DNA of 64,000 nt from Furcasterigmium furcatum (GCA_001599815.1 BCIA01000001.1:1864934-1928933), one strand, 5' to 3'; shown: positions 31,942 to 42,686, counted from the first letter of the stretch. Notes: generated from the letters alone by a model not told the origin. Numbers and translations: made by a program.

Positions 31942-34011
31942 ATGGCCTCGCCTTACGACCCGACATGCGCCGTCTGCCGTCGTGTTCTCTGCCCATCGTC
32001 TTCCGATCTCGGGCTGCACGGGCACCCGGAAGATCGTCCTGCTTTCGTCGCCTCCCAGACGTATGAGATATTCCGAGAAGCAGTCCAGCAAGGATGTCCT
32101 ATCTGCCGCGCAGTATGGACGTGGATCACGAGCAACAGCACCCATCACAGGTCGTGGGAAGAGGCGCCGTTGTCTTTCATCCCCAATCAGTACATGGCCT
32201 ACCGCACACTGAAGGACGGGCACCGGTACAGAGTGATACCGTCCGAGGAGGCCGCGACTGGGGAGGTCAGCGCGGTACTGCACGTCTACTGTATTCTTCC
32301 GCAGAGTAAAAGATCGGTCGAGGCATCACGCATGTGTCTTGTTCCCGCGGGCGGTACGTGTGACTCTGACATTTCCGTCCCTCTTGTCCAAGCATGTTCA
32401 AGCATCATTGACAGAGCGTCAGAGAGCACCGAGGCAGCCAAGTTCGCCAGTTTGCCGATTGACCCTAGCACGGGCTCGGCAAGGGCATTAGAAGCCGCTC
32501 GAGGATGGTTGTCGGACTGCCAGTTGAATCACGAACGCTGCAACCGGCCACAGCGAGTTGCGGAAGGCTTCTATCCCACGAGACTGATCGACCTGGGAGA
32601 GCCAGGCTCACTCAACTGGAAGCTCTGCGTCGTCTCAGAGGATGGCCTGTCGCACGAGTTTGCATCCTACATCACCCTCAGTTACCGATGGGTGTCCAAC
32701 CCGAAGCTCACGCTGACCAGAAGCAACATGGCGGACCTACGGCGCGGCTCCGCCATCCGCGACCTTCCTAGGCTCTTCAGGAACGTGGCAGCTGTTGCTC
32801 GACAGTTCGATATTCGGTACCTCTGGATCGATGCTCTCTGCATCATCCAAGACTCGAAAGAAGACTGGGAGCTCGAGGCCCGTTCCATGCAGCACGTCTA
32901 CGCCAACTCAGCCTGCACTATATCGGCATCCGCGTCGCAGGGGCCTCACGAGAGCCTCTTCCGGCTCAGAGATCCCCAGACTCTCCGGCCGAGCTTCGTC
33001 GAGAGCTCCTTGTTCCAGGTCGGAGAATATCCGCACCACATGCTGAGCGCCCGCTACTGGGACCAGGAGATCGACGGCCCCCTGGACGGCCGTGGATGGG
33101 TGTACCAAGAGCGATTCCTCTCTCCCCGTGTGCTTTATTTCGGCACCCGCCAGGTCCTCTGGGAGTGCCACACGGAGCAGAAGAGCGAGGTCTTCCCCCT
33201 GGGGGTCCCGATGCACCACTCCGACAAGGACGTCGACGCGCTGTGGAGCAACGCACAGGAGCGCCTCGAGGGGAGCCTGATGAGCGTGAGGACCTATAAC
33301 CTGTGGCAGCGCCTGGTTTCCATGTACACTGCCTGCAAGTTCACCGAGGCCTCGGACCGGCTCATGGCCTTTGCCGGCATCGCCAGGCTCTTCGAGAAGG
33401 TCACTGGCGATGAATACGTGCAGGGCATGTGGAAGTCGTGCCTGGTTTCGATGCTGGACTGGCAGGTCGAACACCCGCGTCCGCGTCCTGAGAACCGGCT
33501 CGCCCCGTCGTACTCGTGGGCTGCCATCGACGGAGTCGTGCAAACCGTGGATACATATGGCGATGAGGCCATCCCTCTCATCCAGGTATCGTGGCAGAAC
33601 ATCAGCGACGATGCCCCCTTTGGCGTGAGGGTGCAGGGGAGACTTCTGCCGATACAATGCGTCGCCCGCCGCACAGGCGTACACCAGACCCAGGCATGCG
33701 TGCCTGTTCCACATCTGGACATCCTCAATGGACTGGTCATCTGGGATACGACGGACTTGGGAGACCGGGACGACATGAATCTGGACTGCCTGCCCACCAA
33801 ACTACGGGCTTTGGGCTTTGGAGGGGAGTTCCGTTCCAGGTCGAATGGATACGCATGCTACGGGCTTGTTTTACGGAGGGAGACACGAAAAGGGGGTGAT
33901 GGAGATCATTATCGTCGAGTCGGGCTCATCCAGTTTGACTCGTGGAGCACGGGAGAATCTCCCTTGGACAAGATCACGGAGCGGGAGATGAAATCTTTCA
34001 TACTGATATAG
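31942..34011 (+). CDS. HET-domain protein (heterokaryon incompatibility type)
   Basis: Intronless, 689 aa. The N-terminus has a small cysteine-rich segment (CAVCRR..C, GCPICRAVW). The HET domain follows: ITLSYRWVSNPKLTLTR, DLPRLFRNVAAVARQFDIRYLWIDALCIIQDSKEDWELEARSM and VYANSACTISASAS, then RGWVYQERFLSPRVLYFGTRQVLWEC. These are the three canonical HET blocks. The C-terminal third includes PSYSWAAIDG, typical of the group. HET proteins trigger or modulate programmed cell death after non-self recognition in filamentous fungi, and most paralogues have no assigned partner. No NACHT/WD40 or other sensor module is attached. It is 83 nt from the convergent small secreted protein gene. Confidence 0.93.
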   Translation: MASPYDPTCAVCRRVLCPSSSDLGLHGHPEDRPAFVASQTYEIFREAVQQGCPICRAVWTWITSNSTHHRSWEEAPLSFIPNQYMAYRTLKDGHRYRVIPSEEAATGEVSAVLHVYCILPQSKRSVEASRMCLVPAGGTCDSDISVPLVQACSSIIDRASESTEAAKFASLPIDPSTGSARALEAARGWLSDCQLNHERCNRPQRVAEGFYPTRLIDLGEPGSLNWKLCVVSEDGLSHEFASYITLSYRWVSNPKLTLTRSNMADLRRGSAIRDLPRLFRNVAAVARQFDIRYLWIDALCIIQDSKEDWELEARSMQHVYANSACTISASASQGPHESLFRLRDPQTLRPSFVESSLFQVGEYPHHMLSARYWDQEIDGPLDGRGWVYQERFLSPRVLYFGTRQVLWECHTEQKSEVFPLGVPMHHSDKDVDALWSNAQERLEGSLMSVRTYNLWQRLVSMYTACKFTEASDRLMAFAGIARLFEKVTGDEYVQGMWKSCLVSMLDWQVEHPRPRPENRLAPSYSWAAIDGVVQTVDTYGDEAIPLIQVSWQNISDDAPFGVRVQGRLLPIQCVARRTGVHQTQACVPVPHLDILNGLVIWDTTDLGDRDDMNLDCLPTKLRALGFGGEFRSRSNGYACYGLVLRRETRKGGDGDHYRRVGLIQFDSWSTGESPLDKITEREMKSFILI

Positions 34012-34094
34012 GATTTGGCCAGCCCTTACTCGTCTGGATTCTCTCGACTTTCGTCAACCCCTTTCCTGCTGCTCTTCAAGACATGGATCCTCTA

Positions 34095-34458
34095 TCACTC
34101 CGGCTTCTCGTCCTCGTCAGGATCAGACGTCCAGAGGCCTATGCACCACTCGCAGAGCCAGTTGGTCGTGCACTGGAAGTAGCTGGGGGGCGTATTAGCA
34201 AAGAACACACATGGTTCGATGTGCACTGTCTACTTACTCTCCCATGTTCTCCTCCTTGTCGATCTTCGAACAGTCGCACGTCTCCTCGAGCTCCTTGCAA
34301 CGAACTGGGTCGGGGTCCGGGAGCTGGCGGCCGACGAGGGATTCGATTTCGGCCAGGGCATTGCGGGTGGACAGAGAACGTGGTTCCGAGAGGGCTGGTG
34401 CCCCGAGGACAGAGGAGCCCGCGAGGGCAAAGAGTAATGCAGAGGCCTTGAGTTGCAT
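34095..34458 (-). CDS. Small secreted cysteine-containing protein
   Basis: No family recognised. Exons are complement(34095..34182, 34238..34458), 309 nt, 102 aa; the intron has a GTAAGT donor and a GCTAAT branch site. The N-terminus MQLKASALLFALAGSSVLG is a clear signal peptide (cleavage before APALSEPR), followed by an acidic mature chain with six cysteines: one in VRCKELEE, two in TCDCSK, one in YFQCTTN and two in LCEWC. The tail is strongly acidic (SDPDEDEKPE). Size, signal peptide and even cysteine number are those of apoplastic fungal small secreted proteins, some of which are effectors. There is no direct evidence for that here. Confidence 0.78.
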
Positions 34459-36164
34459 GTTGAACTGGTACTGTTGATGGTGAATAGTATTGTGGCAGAG
34501 ATCTGCTGATGCTGGACAGGCTGAATGACAAGAGAGAGTCAGTCCCTTTCATATTCCGTCCCTTGAACATCGGGCATGATCGGGCGGTTGTGCCCGTCAT
34601 CTCTACGATGTCGTGCCGCGTCGACATCGCTCGGCTTCTTCGACACCCCGGCCGCAATATCTCTCGATAACCCGTACACCACAGACAACAAACAATTACA
34701 TCCACGACGACCTTCGGTGCCACGGTCTCTCGAGCAGCGGTCAGTGTTGGGGCAACGGCGGGCCGTTTGTGCGCGATTGTACGTCCGCAAGACACGCGTC
34801 CCGGGAAACATGTCTCGACCTGAATCCAGCAACGGCTGCTTCTAGAGCTACGACCCGACCCGTGTTCGGGTAGGGCAAAGCTCCTGTGGCAGAAGAGCCC
34901 TCGCCGTCGAGGCATCTTTCTGAGTAACAAATAGGATGGGGTTGAAGCTGACGAGAGCGGGACTTGCAACGCCGGGGACGAGAAGTGAACACAAGAGATG
35001 TTTGCTGTTGGCCCAGGGTCGTCGATTCGTTAACGTCGTGAGATGCCAAGTCATACTTTTCAGCTGCTCCTTGCTCAATGACCCAACGGCGGCGGGCCAG
35101 CTATGGTAGTACCGTTCACAACATCCCGGCATCGCCTCTGGTCCTGTTCATCATGCCGTGCATCTCCGTGAAAGCTGGTTTCCTCCTCGTGTTCAGGCTT
35201 GGCGTGCTTCTGAATTGTTGACGACTTTGTAGCTGGACAGATAGCCCAAGGCAAACATGATAGTACAAGAACTGACCCTGACGGTGAGATCGATGGTCCT
35301 GATGGCGGGAACTTCGAGTGTCAGCTGCCAGAACCCATACACGTCCCAACATATCAGCATCCTCACTCTGCTGCTTTGATACGCCGCATCTTTGGCCATA
35401 CCTTGGCACCGGAATGATGAAGACTTGGAATATTAAAAAGAGATACTCCACTAATATGGGAGAGACGATGGGAATACACAAGCATTCTGCTGTGGACTGA
35501 AATTGGTTGCTGCGAGGCGTAGCTCTCAGCGGACAGACAAGTGCTGTGTTGGGTACTCGACTCAAGACGTGGATGATGCTACCAGGGCGGAGGGTCTTCC
35601 GAGACTCGGAAGCTCTCATTGTAAAGATCCATAGTAGAAGGCGGCATTGGAATAGAAGACAATGAACGTCTCGTGTAGTTCCGAAGCCCAGAAACGGCGT
35701 GGAACACAATGGGAATCGTCGAATGCCCACCACCAGACGTCTGTCATACCCAAGGCATCGCCCGTACACGACACAGCCTGCCAGACGGCAAGAGTCACAT
35801 GGCAACGCGGCCATGCGCGCCGTTGGCATGGCAGCGTCCGGGCTCGCCTGTCGTGCCATCCGGGAAGCACGTCAGATCTTGACAGGGAGGCGACACAGCA
35901 ATAGCGGTGGGCGCTCCGAGCGTTCACCTGCGGCACGCGACATGAGACCCGCGGCGTGGGACGGGAGGGAGATGCTGCACGAGGCCCGAGCCGGTGGAAA
36001 GGGGGCACCAGGGCATCACCGCTCCTTCGTTGCTGGGTGACGTCCTCGGCAACGGGGCCGCCGCTCAGCCGACGCTCAGCTGATCATGAGACGAGAACGA
36101 GATGAGCAGGATGAGCAACTGAAAACAGGGCTGCCGCCGTATTACATTCGTACATGCAGATCGT
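34459..36164. other. 1.7 kb intergenic region with unresolved membrane-like segments
   Basis: It includes the promoter of the small secreted protein. On the minus strand at about 35180-35760, several stop-free pieces look protein-like: one with FIVFYSNAAFYYGSLQ, one with ILVEYLFLIFQVFIIP and one with RTIDLTVRVSS and MFALGYLSSYKVV. They are in different frames and I could not join them with acceptable splice sites. It could be a decayed membrane-protein gene or a gene with an exon structure I missed. Confidence 0.3.
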
Positions 36165-37934
36165 CTATGGGGTATCCTTCTGGTCAGGCCTCCGCGGCGT
36201 GACCGTAATGCCGTTCAGTTTGGGGGACACACTGGCTCCGTTGACCTTCACATCATAGCTGGACGGGGACGCCTTGGGGGCATCCCGGGGTCCGACAGCC
36301 TTGCTGTCTCCCCCGACGCCCGCGGCGAGGCAAACGCCATACGCAACCGCGACCACCACGGTGATGAGATCGATAATGTGCACCGCCCACCAAAAGTGCT
36401 GCCTCCCGAGCGCGCACGTGGCGTACTCGTACTTCCAGCTCCACGTCTCCTGGTCGAACCACGCGCTGAGCAGGCCGGCGTTCCCGCCGAAGTCGCCCAT
36501 CATGCTCCGCACCGTGATCTCCCTGATGCCCGGGGCCTTCTCGAGGCCCATCGTGTTGTTTGCCTTAGCGTCCTCCCAGCTCTGTGCTTCCCAGAACCGG
36601 TTCCCCGACGTTTGCTGTTTGATGAAGTGGTAGGTATCACAGCCCTCGTGGTCGTGGCCGTTGAGGATCACGCCCGGCCGGCCCATACCCTTGCCGGGCG
36701 CCTTGGGGTCGCCGCTCATGCCGAAAATGCCCTCCAGGAAGCCCTTGCTCGCGTCGCCCGAGAGCATGTTCTGCTCCTTGACGCCCGTGTCCCCGTCGTG
36801 GAAGGAGAAGAAGGGCGAGTCCACGCAGATGCCCTCCTTCTTGTGAAGCGGGATGTGCGTGAGCACAACGGTGAAGTGTCCCCGGAACTCCACCGCCGTC
36901 GACGTCGTGATGATGTCGTTGAGGAACTTGTACGTTGCGTCCTGCAGGTCCGAGTCCCGTGCCGGCGTGTCCAGGTTCATGTCGTTGAGGACCACGATGC
37001 GCAGCTCCGGAGGGAGGTTGTCCGAGCTGGTGTTGCCGTCCTCGTCGAAAAGCGTCGCATTCAGCACTGGGTCCTCCACGGGCAGCTCGAAGCGGAGCTC
37101 GTAGTTGGCCTTGCCGTATACCCTCTCGAAGCGCTCGAAGCGGTTCTTGTTGATATCGCCAGCGTAGCCAATATCATGGTTTCCTGCTACATTGATAGCA
37201 CGCCTCGCCCAGGCCGCGTCGTCATCCTTGTCCTGCCCCAGGATAGCAGCCAGGTCATAGTCCATGGCTGGGTAGGTCATCAACCCATCCGGGACACGCT
37301 CGGCTCCGCGGAACACCCTGTTCCAGAAGCGGTTTCCGCGGCGCTCGAACTCCTCATCCCTGATCCACTGGCTCCCGATGAGGTCCCCCAACACGGTGAC
37401 GTGTGTCGGCTTCGTCCACCAGTGCACCGTGCGGAATATATGAGCGAGGTAGAAGTCGTTTCCGAAGAGATCGATGTGTTTGCGGACCGACTCGAGCTCG
37501 TTCGGGATGTCTTCGAAGAGAGCGTCGACGTAGTCGTGGAGGAACTGCCGTACTCGCGCGAGGAGGGAACCGTGCCTCGACTTGAAGGTGATGTGTTCCA
37601 CGAGCTTCTTGAAGTGTGGCAGCCGGGGTCCCTTCATGTTCGGGATCGAGGTATCGCCTTCCAGCTGGGGGTCGCCCAAGGCGAGGAGCCGGAAGGGTGC
37701 CGGTGTGGCGCTGGCACCCAGCGGGGGGACCGGGAGAGGCACATGTTGTCGTGCGGCCTCGAGGAAGGCTGGCCAGGTATCGGAGGTCGTACTGTTCGCC
37801 CCGAAGGCAGCATCTGAGGGCAGAGGAAAGGCGCACCCGATGAAGACGGGGTACAAGTAGAGGTAGATGGTCTGAGCTATCGCCAGTGGAAGCAAGAGGC
37901 GGAGCGCATGGCGGAGGGCGGCCACGGGGAACAT
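36165..37934 (-). CDS. TED1/CDC1-family metallophosphoesterase
   Basis: Membrane-anchored calcineurin-like phosphoesterase of the secretory pathway. Yeast Ted1/Cdc1 and mammalian PGAP5 (MPPE1) remove ethanolamine-phosphate from GPI anchors in the ER/Golgi. Intronless as modelled, 589 aa, starting at MFPVAALRHALRLLLPLAIA, which begins an N-terminal TM helix; the frame is open upstream but that part shows no conservation-like features. Metal-binding motifs in order: LALGDPQLEG, VLGDLIGSQWIRDEEF, AGNHDIGYAGD, VVLTHIPLHKKEG, LNGHDHEGCD. A second TM segment (WAVHIIDLITVVVAVAYGVCLA) lies near the C-terminus, followed by a polar tail. Ted1 versus Cdc1 orthology cannot be settled by eye. Confidence 0.92.
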   Translation of the reverse strand: MFPVAALRHALRLLLPLAIAQTIYLYLYPVFIGCAFPLPSDAAFGANSTTSDTWPAFLEAARQHVPLPVPPLGASATPAPFRLLALGDPQLEGDTSIPNMKGPRLPHFKKLVEHITFKSRHGSLLARVRQFLHDYVDALFEDIPNELESVRKHIDLFGNDFYLAHIFRTVHWWTKPTHVTVLGDLIGSQWIRDEEFERRGNRFWNRVFRGAERVPDGLMTYPAMDYDLAAILGQDKDDDAAWARRAINVAGNHDIGYAGDINKNRFERFERVYGKANYELRFELPVEDPVLNATLFDEDGNTSSDNLPPELRIVVLNDMNLDTPARDSDLQDATYKFLNDIITTSTAVEFRGHFTVVLTHIPLHKKEGICVDSPFFSFHDGDTGVKEQNMLSGDASKGFLEGIFGMSGDPKAPGKGMGRPGVILNGHDHEGCDTYHFIKQQTSGNRFWEAQSWEDAKANNTMGLEKAPGIREITVRSMMGDFGGNAGLLSAWFDQETWSWKYEYATCALGRQHFWWAVHIIDLITVVVAVAYGVCLAAGVGGDSKAVGPRDAPKASPSSYDVKVNGASVSPKLNGITVTPRRPDQKDTP

Positions 37935-38423
37935 GTGGACGTTTGGCTGCGCCCAGAGGACACCAGCGACGTGAGGGAATGCTGTCGCCGGTCCTCGTGT
38001 GGACGTCCAAGGTCGAGCAGGGTGGGAGAAAAGGAGCGTGACTGAAGAATGCAACGATCCCTGATCGCGAGACAACCAAGAAAGATGGCAGCATGTGTTT
38101 AAGGGGCGCCCCGCACCGTGTGGCTCCGGCGTCGAAAAAAACTGTACCCCTGGTCCGGACCCCTGGATCCTGCAGCAAATCTCACGTGCATGTCTGCCTT
38201 CTTCGCCACATGCCTCTGCTGTGCTGTTCTGGAGCGACAGCAGTGATGCATTGGAAGTATTTGTCAAATTTGGCTGCGGATCCCGGGGTTCATGTTTTGT
38301 CCGCCCCTCGCCCTGCCTGGTAAAGCACCTTAGACGCCTGTGATAGTGCCCTCCTAACTCCATCAAGTCAATTCAACCCAGCTTCCGCGTGAAAAGGCAT
38401 GTCTCCGTCCTTCGCCCCCGGTC
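37935..38423. other. Metallophosphoesterase promoter region
   Basis: 489 nt between two minus-strand genes. The upstream open frame continuous with the phosphoesterase is probably 5' leader. No other feature. Confidence 0.5.
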
Positions 38424-38893
38424 TTACAATTCATCGCCCTCATATGCCTCGTCCAGGTTCGGCACATCAACGATGAACTCGACATCGTCCTCTCCCTCCG
38501 GCACAATCACGAAGGCGACGGGGCAGTTCTCCTTGAGTCCCTTCTGAATCGGAGTCTCGTCCCCTGTAATCCCGAGGTCTTTCCAGCCTTGTGTCAAGTC
38601 GACCTGGCTGACGGGGAGCGCATAGGCTATCCTCACGGTCTCGTCGAGGTCGGGCAGCGGCGTTGTCTCTGGGGAGGTGTGCGACAGGGCGAGGCCGTTG
38701 GGGAAGCGCTCGCGCAGAACCGCAAGGAGGGTCGTGTTGATTTCGGAGAAGGGCTGGAGAGAATCGACGAAGAGCAAAATCGTGTGGGCGCCGTATTTGA
38801 AGCGGACGGAGAAGAACGTGTCTTCGACTGTGGACGCCTGAGAAGCTGTTAGGAGATGCGACTGCGATGGCGGGACGTTGACGACCTTACCAT
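38424..38893 (-). CDS. Small conserved-looking protein, one-codon first exon
   Basis: Function not recognised. The model is complement(38424..38837, 38891..38893), 417 nt, 138 aa. The first exon consists of the ATG alone, directly followed by a GTAAGG donor; the intron (38838-38890, 53 nt) ends CTAACAGCTTCTCAG with a good branch site, and the next codon opens ASTVEDTFFSVRFKYGAHTILLF. Without this intron the frame has no ATG before an internal Met at 38777. The protein is acidic, with a beta-rich start (VRFKYGAHTILLFVDS), a central helical part and the C-terminal VAFVIVPEGEDDVEF. No signal peptide, TM helix or catalytic motif. Divergent from the Tim17-family gene, 675 nt apart. Confidence 0.75.
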
Positions 38894-39568
38894 TGTGGCT
38901 TCTGGAGATCCTACCGAACAGGAGGAGAGAAGTGTGCGGCGATGCGATTCGGGTGAGGAGATACCCGTAGTCTTCGGATGGCTGTAGTTGAGGAGCCTGT
39001 GGTGAAAGGATTCCAATCCAAGATCAGTTTGTCAGACAAACGATCGCGTCGGCGCGGTTGGGGCAGGCGCCCGACCCCGCTATAGGTGGTACCTACCCGT
39101 AAGGTGGCGCTAAATAGGACCCAGACCTCTGGAATTTGATGCGAAATCAGGTGATCGCGTGCCGTTTGAGCTCCCAACCGATGATGTTAGTGTTGGCTAT
39201 GTGGTCCCTTCTTTATAAACACTCACAGAAAACCAACATAGATCCGATGGAAATGACTTCAACATGTCATATTGATCTGAGTCTAGTCTAGTATATCTTG
39301 TAATGCTCACTTGATTTGACTCCTCGTTGATGGGCACTGAACGGCTTAGGTAATGCAGGGGACCAGCCCGCGCACGGGCCAGGCAAACGGCCGGAAGCTC
39401 CCTGGCGATCTTCTGCAAGGCCCAGAGACCACTCCGGTAAATTTCAACCTCGACTGTCCACCCCATGACGAAGCTGCCCCGACGCCCGACTACCATGTGA
39501 AGCTCCAGAGTCGACTCGACAGAACCAATTGACCCAGCAAGGCTGTTCCAACCCCGCGATCGCCCACC
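38894..39568. promoter_or_regulatory. Divergent promoter of the 138-aa protein and the Tim17-family gene
   Basis: 675 nt between divergent ATGs. No motif stands out and no gene is seen. Confidence 0.5.
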
Positions 39569-40216
39569 ATGGCCTCCTCCGCCATCACCCAACTTGCCGA
39601 GGACCTCGACATGGCCAAACCTGCGTTCGAGTCCCGCCTGTCGATGTCCTCCCTCAGCCGCGTCCCCTTGGCCGGCGTAGTAGCATTCTCTCTCGGCATG
39701 TCTCTCGGCATGGCCGAGGGGAGCCGGAATGCAGGCCTGCAGTTCCGCGCCGAGCACTCCCACAGGATGCCCACGTCCCATCCAGGATGGTATCTCTACC
39801 ACAAGACGAAGAGCTACAGGTCGATGTACGCAGGCTTGGGAGAGGGCTTGAAGATGGGTGCGCGCCTCGGTATCTGGACTTCGCTGGCGTTCACATTGGA
39901 GAGCACCATTGACCGGTGTCGTGGCCGGTCGGACGCCCTGAGCACCGTGACTGCCAGTCTGACCACGGCCGGGGTCTTCAGTGCATGGAGTAAGTCCCGG
40001 ACATCGCCTGCATATCTCCCCCGCTGACCCCTTTCAGACCGATTTTCCCTTCCCACCGCTGCCAGGACGGCCAGGTATGGGCTCGTCTTTGGCCTTGCCT
40101 ATGGCGGCATCCAGGACGTTCTCTCTCTCATGAGGGGACGACCTGTCGGTTATGTCGAATTCGTTCGCCGCCATCTACCCTCGTTCCGCACCGCAGACGC
40201 GCAAAAGCAATCATAA
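39569..40216 (+). CDS. Tim17/Tim22/Tim23-family mitochondrial membrane protein
   Basis: Four-helix mitochondrial inner membrane protein by family. Exons are 39569..39989 and 40038..40216; 600 nt, 199 aa. Hydrophobic segments: LAGVVAFSLGMSLGMAEG, LGEGLKMGARLGIWTSLAFTLE, STVTASLTTAGVFSAW and RYGLVFGLAYGGIQDVLS. The segment FTLESTIDRCRGRSDALSTVTASLTTAGV is a recognisable variant of the Tim17 signature (E..iDr.RGr.D..st..AG..tg). There is no cleavable presequence, as is normal for carrier-like imported proteins. It is too divergent to call as Tim17, Tim22 or Tim23 itself; the complex I subunit NDUFA11 group is another possibility. Confidence 0.8.
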
Positions 40217-40887
40217 ACCGATGTCTGCCACTCGGATCACACCCCGTTCGTCAGGTGCAGCTCGTCGGATTGCCAGCTCATTGCTGCGCTTAGGAAGCCT
40301 GGTAGCTCACCGCGCCCTCCCGCAACAAGGGCCAGGTGACGATACCGGCGCTTGGCTGCTCCAGGGCCTGGACAAGCCGGTCACGAGCGCACCGGCCTTC
40401 CAAAACCGTCATGGTGATGACCACCAATGACCTGGACTTCTTCCGCACGCCGCTCATCAACCCCGCGTCGGTCGCCTCTTCCGACCGCCGGTCATCGTCT
40501 CCGACTCCCCCCCGGGATAGTCGGGTTTCCCCACATTGACGAGGGAGAGATAAGGAACGATGCTGAGAGCGCGACGGCCGCAGCCCGCTGATATCAGCTC
40601 CAATCCCGCAGTGTGATGGCCCTGCATCATACTTTTGATCAACCAGCCAATCGATCACACATCCCCTCCCGCCTTTATCGGCACGGCGTTGCGAGCGAGC
40701 TCCCGTGCCGCGTGATGCTCGTCTGTATCAGGGAGGAGATAAAGGAAGCACACCCAACTCCTCACATATAGAACCCGTCCTTGGGCGCAAGGCTCTACAA
40801 GGCACTCTCGCGTCACTTGTTGTAAAATAGACTTTTGAATCCAAACCCGGCTCAATTCTCTCCCAGCTGATTACTCCCATCAACACA
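40217..40887. promoter_or_regulatory. Proline dehydrogenase upstream region with GATA sites
   Basis: 671 nt between plus-strand genes. Three HGATAR matches occur within 200 nt: AGATAA at 40548-40553 and 40737-40742, and CGATAA on the minus strand at 40675-40680. HGATAR is the core of nitrogen GATA factors (AreA/NIT2). Regulation of proline use by nitrogen GATA factors is known in filamentous fungi; for this gene it is inference. Confidence 0.45.
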
Positions 40888-42511
40888 ATGACATTGACTC
40901 GGGGCGTCAGGCGCCGGGCAATATCTCTTGGATTCCAGGGCGCCTATCTCGGGCATCCAGCGGCGATCATCACCTCCGGCCACATACTACCACCTATATT
41001 CGCCCTGCACGGCACATCGAGGCAGGCCATCCATTCATCCAGCCCAAACCGCCTGAAGCCATCATCATCCAAGGACAATCTCCTTGCAAGCCCAAATGAC
41101 ATGCCTACCATCCCTCCCCCAGCACCACCGGCTCTCACCCGATCCGATGCCCCCCTCTCCGTCCTCCCTTTCTACATGATACTCCGCTCCCTCTTCATCA
41201 CGACGGTTTCTTCCTCCCCCGTTCTGCTGCCTCCGTCCCTGGCGGTCATGTCCCTCCTGGCCAACTCCACGAACCCAGTCCTGAACCCAGACCACAACCC
41301 GCTGCTGCGCTGGGTCATGAAGAAGACCTTCTACGGCCAGTTCTGCGCGGGCGAGACGCCGGTCGAGGTGGCAGCCACCATCGGCAAGCTGAAGGGCATC
41401 GGGTTCACGGGCGTAATCCTCGGGTACGCGCGGGAGGTGGTCCTCACGGAGGAGCAGACCAAGAGCCTGGCGAGCTGCGGCGAGGGCGAGGTCGCCGAGG
41501 CCTGCATCAGGGATGAGATCACGCCGTGGGCGGAGGGGACGAAGGAGACGGTGAACCTCGCGTCGCCAGGGGACTTTGTCGCACTGAAGTAAGTCTGTCT
41601 GATGCCGGTTTGGGTTCTCGCTTCTATCTGAGGTGCCGAGCTGACGTTGCCCTAGGTTCACAGGGGCGGGCCGACAAGCCCTGTATAGCTTGTCTGAGCG
41701 GCTTCCTCCGTCGACTGCGCTCGCGGCGGCCATCGACGAGGTGTGCGCTTGTGCGGCCGAGCGGGGAGTGAGGCTGCTGTTCGATGCGGAGCAGGCTGCT
41801 GTCCAGGGCGGGATTGATGACTGGACCGTGGAGTATATGAGGAAGTACAATACCACGCCAGGCAAGGCAGTCATCTACGGCACGTATCAGGCGTACCTCA
41901 AGTCGACGCCGACGACGCTGGCATCGCACCTGGCTGTGGCCCGGGATGAGGGTTTCACGCTGGGCGTCAAGCTCGTCCGGGGGGCGTACCTGGGCAGCGA
42001 TCCCAGGCACCTGATCCACGACACCAAGGGCGAGACAGACGCCGCATACAACTCTATCGCTGAGAGCCTTCTCCGAAGACGCTGGGGAGATGTCCTCAGG
42101 GCGAAGGAAGGAGAAGAGGGTGCGGTGTTTCCGCAGGTGAGCCTGGTGCTGGCGTCGCACAATGCCGAGTCGGTGCGCCGCGCGAGGGCCATCTGCGACG
42201 CCGGCGAGGCGCGGATCCAGGTGGCTTTTGGACAGCTCCAGGGTATGGCGGACGAGGTGAGCTGCGAACTGGTGTCGGCGAAGAAGGCGGCGGAGGCCGA
42301 GGCCGGAGTGGCAGCGGAGATGGGGATGCGGAAGAGGAAGGCGCTCGAGTCGTACAAGTACCTCGTCTGGGGGTCGACTGGCGAGTGCATGAAGTACCTG
42401 CTCAGAAGGGCCCACGAGAACAGAGACGCTGTGCAGAGGACCCGGGCGGGCAGGGACGCCATGCGTGCGGAAGTTGTCAGGAGGGCGAAGAAGACTGCCG
42501 GCTTGGCTTGA
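40888..42511 (+). CDS. Proline dehydrogenase, mitochondrial
   Basis: FAD-dependent oxidation of proline to pyrroline-5-carboxylate, first step of proline catabolism (yeast Put1, human PRODH). Exons are 40888..41588 and 41656..42511; 1557 nt, 518 aa. The Arg-rich N-terminus MTLTRGVRRRAISLGFQGAY fits a mitochondrial presequence. The beta-alpha barrel has the family blocks LLFDAEQAAVQGGIDDWT, VIYGTYQAYLKST, LGVKLVRGAYLGSDPR, SLVLASHNAESVRRA, VAFGQLQGMADEVS and KYLVWGSTGECMKYLLRRAHENRDA, with the substrate-binding YLxRRAxEN-type motif at the end. Length is normal for a fungal enzyme. Confidence 0.95.
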
Positions 42512-42686
42512 GTGGCGTGGTGTTTTGAGCGCTGAGCTTTGGGCGATTTTGGCGAGCGTGCCTGTCATGTCAGCTTTTGAATAGAGGATGCGTAGGTATC
42601 TGACATACTCTTTGTCTTGGGACTGTGTACACCAGTGTATTGCATGTCTCTCTGTGTTCCTCGGGGTTTGTTGTCGACGAGAACAG

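Noticed and set aside
36378..37817. 479-codon plus-strand frame opposite the metallophosphoesterase
   Set aside because: Shadow of a GC-biased gene; all phosphoesterase metal motifs lie on the minus strand.
37935..38366. N-terminal extension of the metallophosphoesterase (144 extra codons)
   Set aside because: Low-complexity and without family similarity; the ATG at 37934 directly precedes the expected TM anchor.
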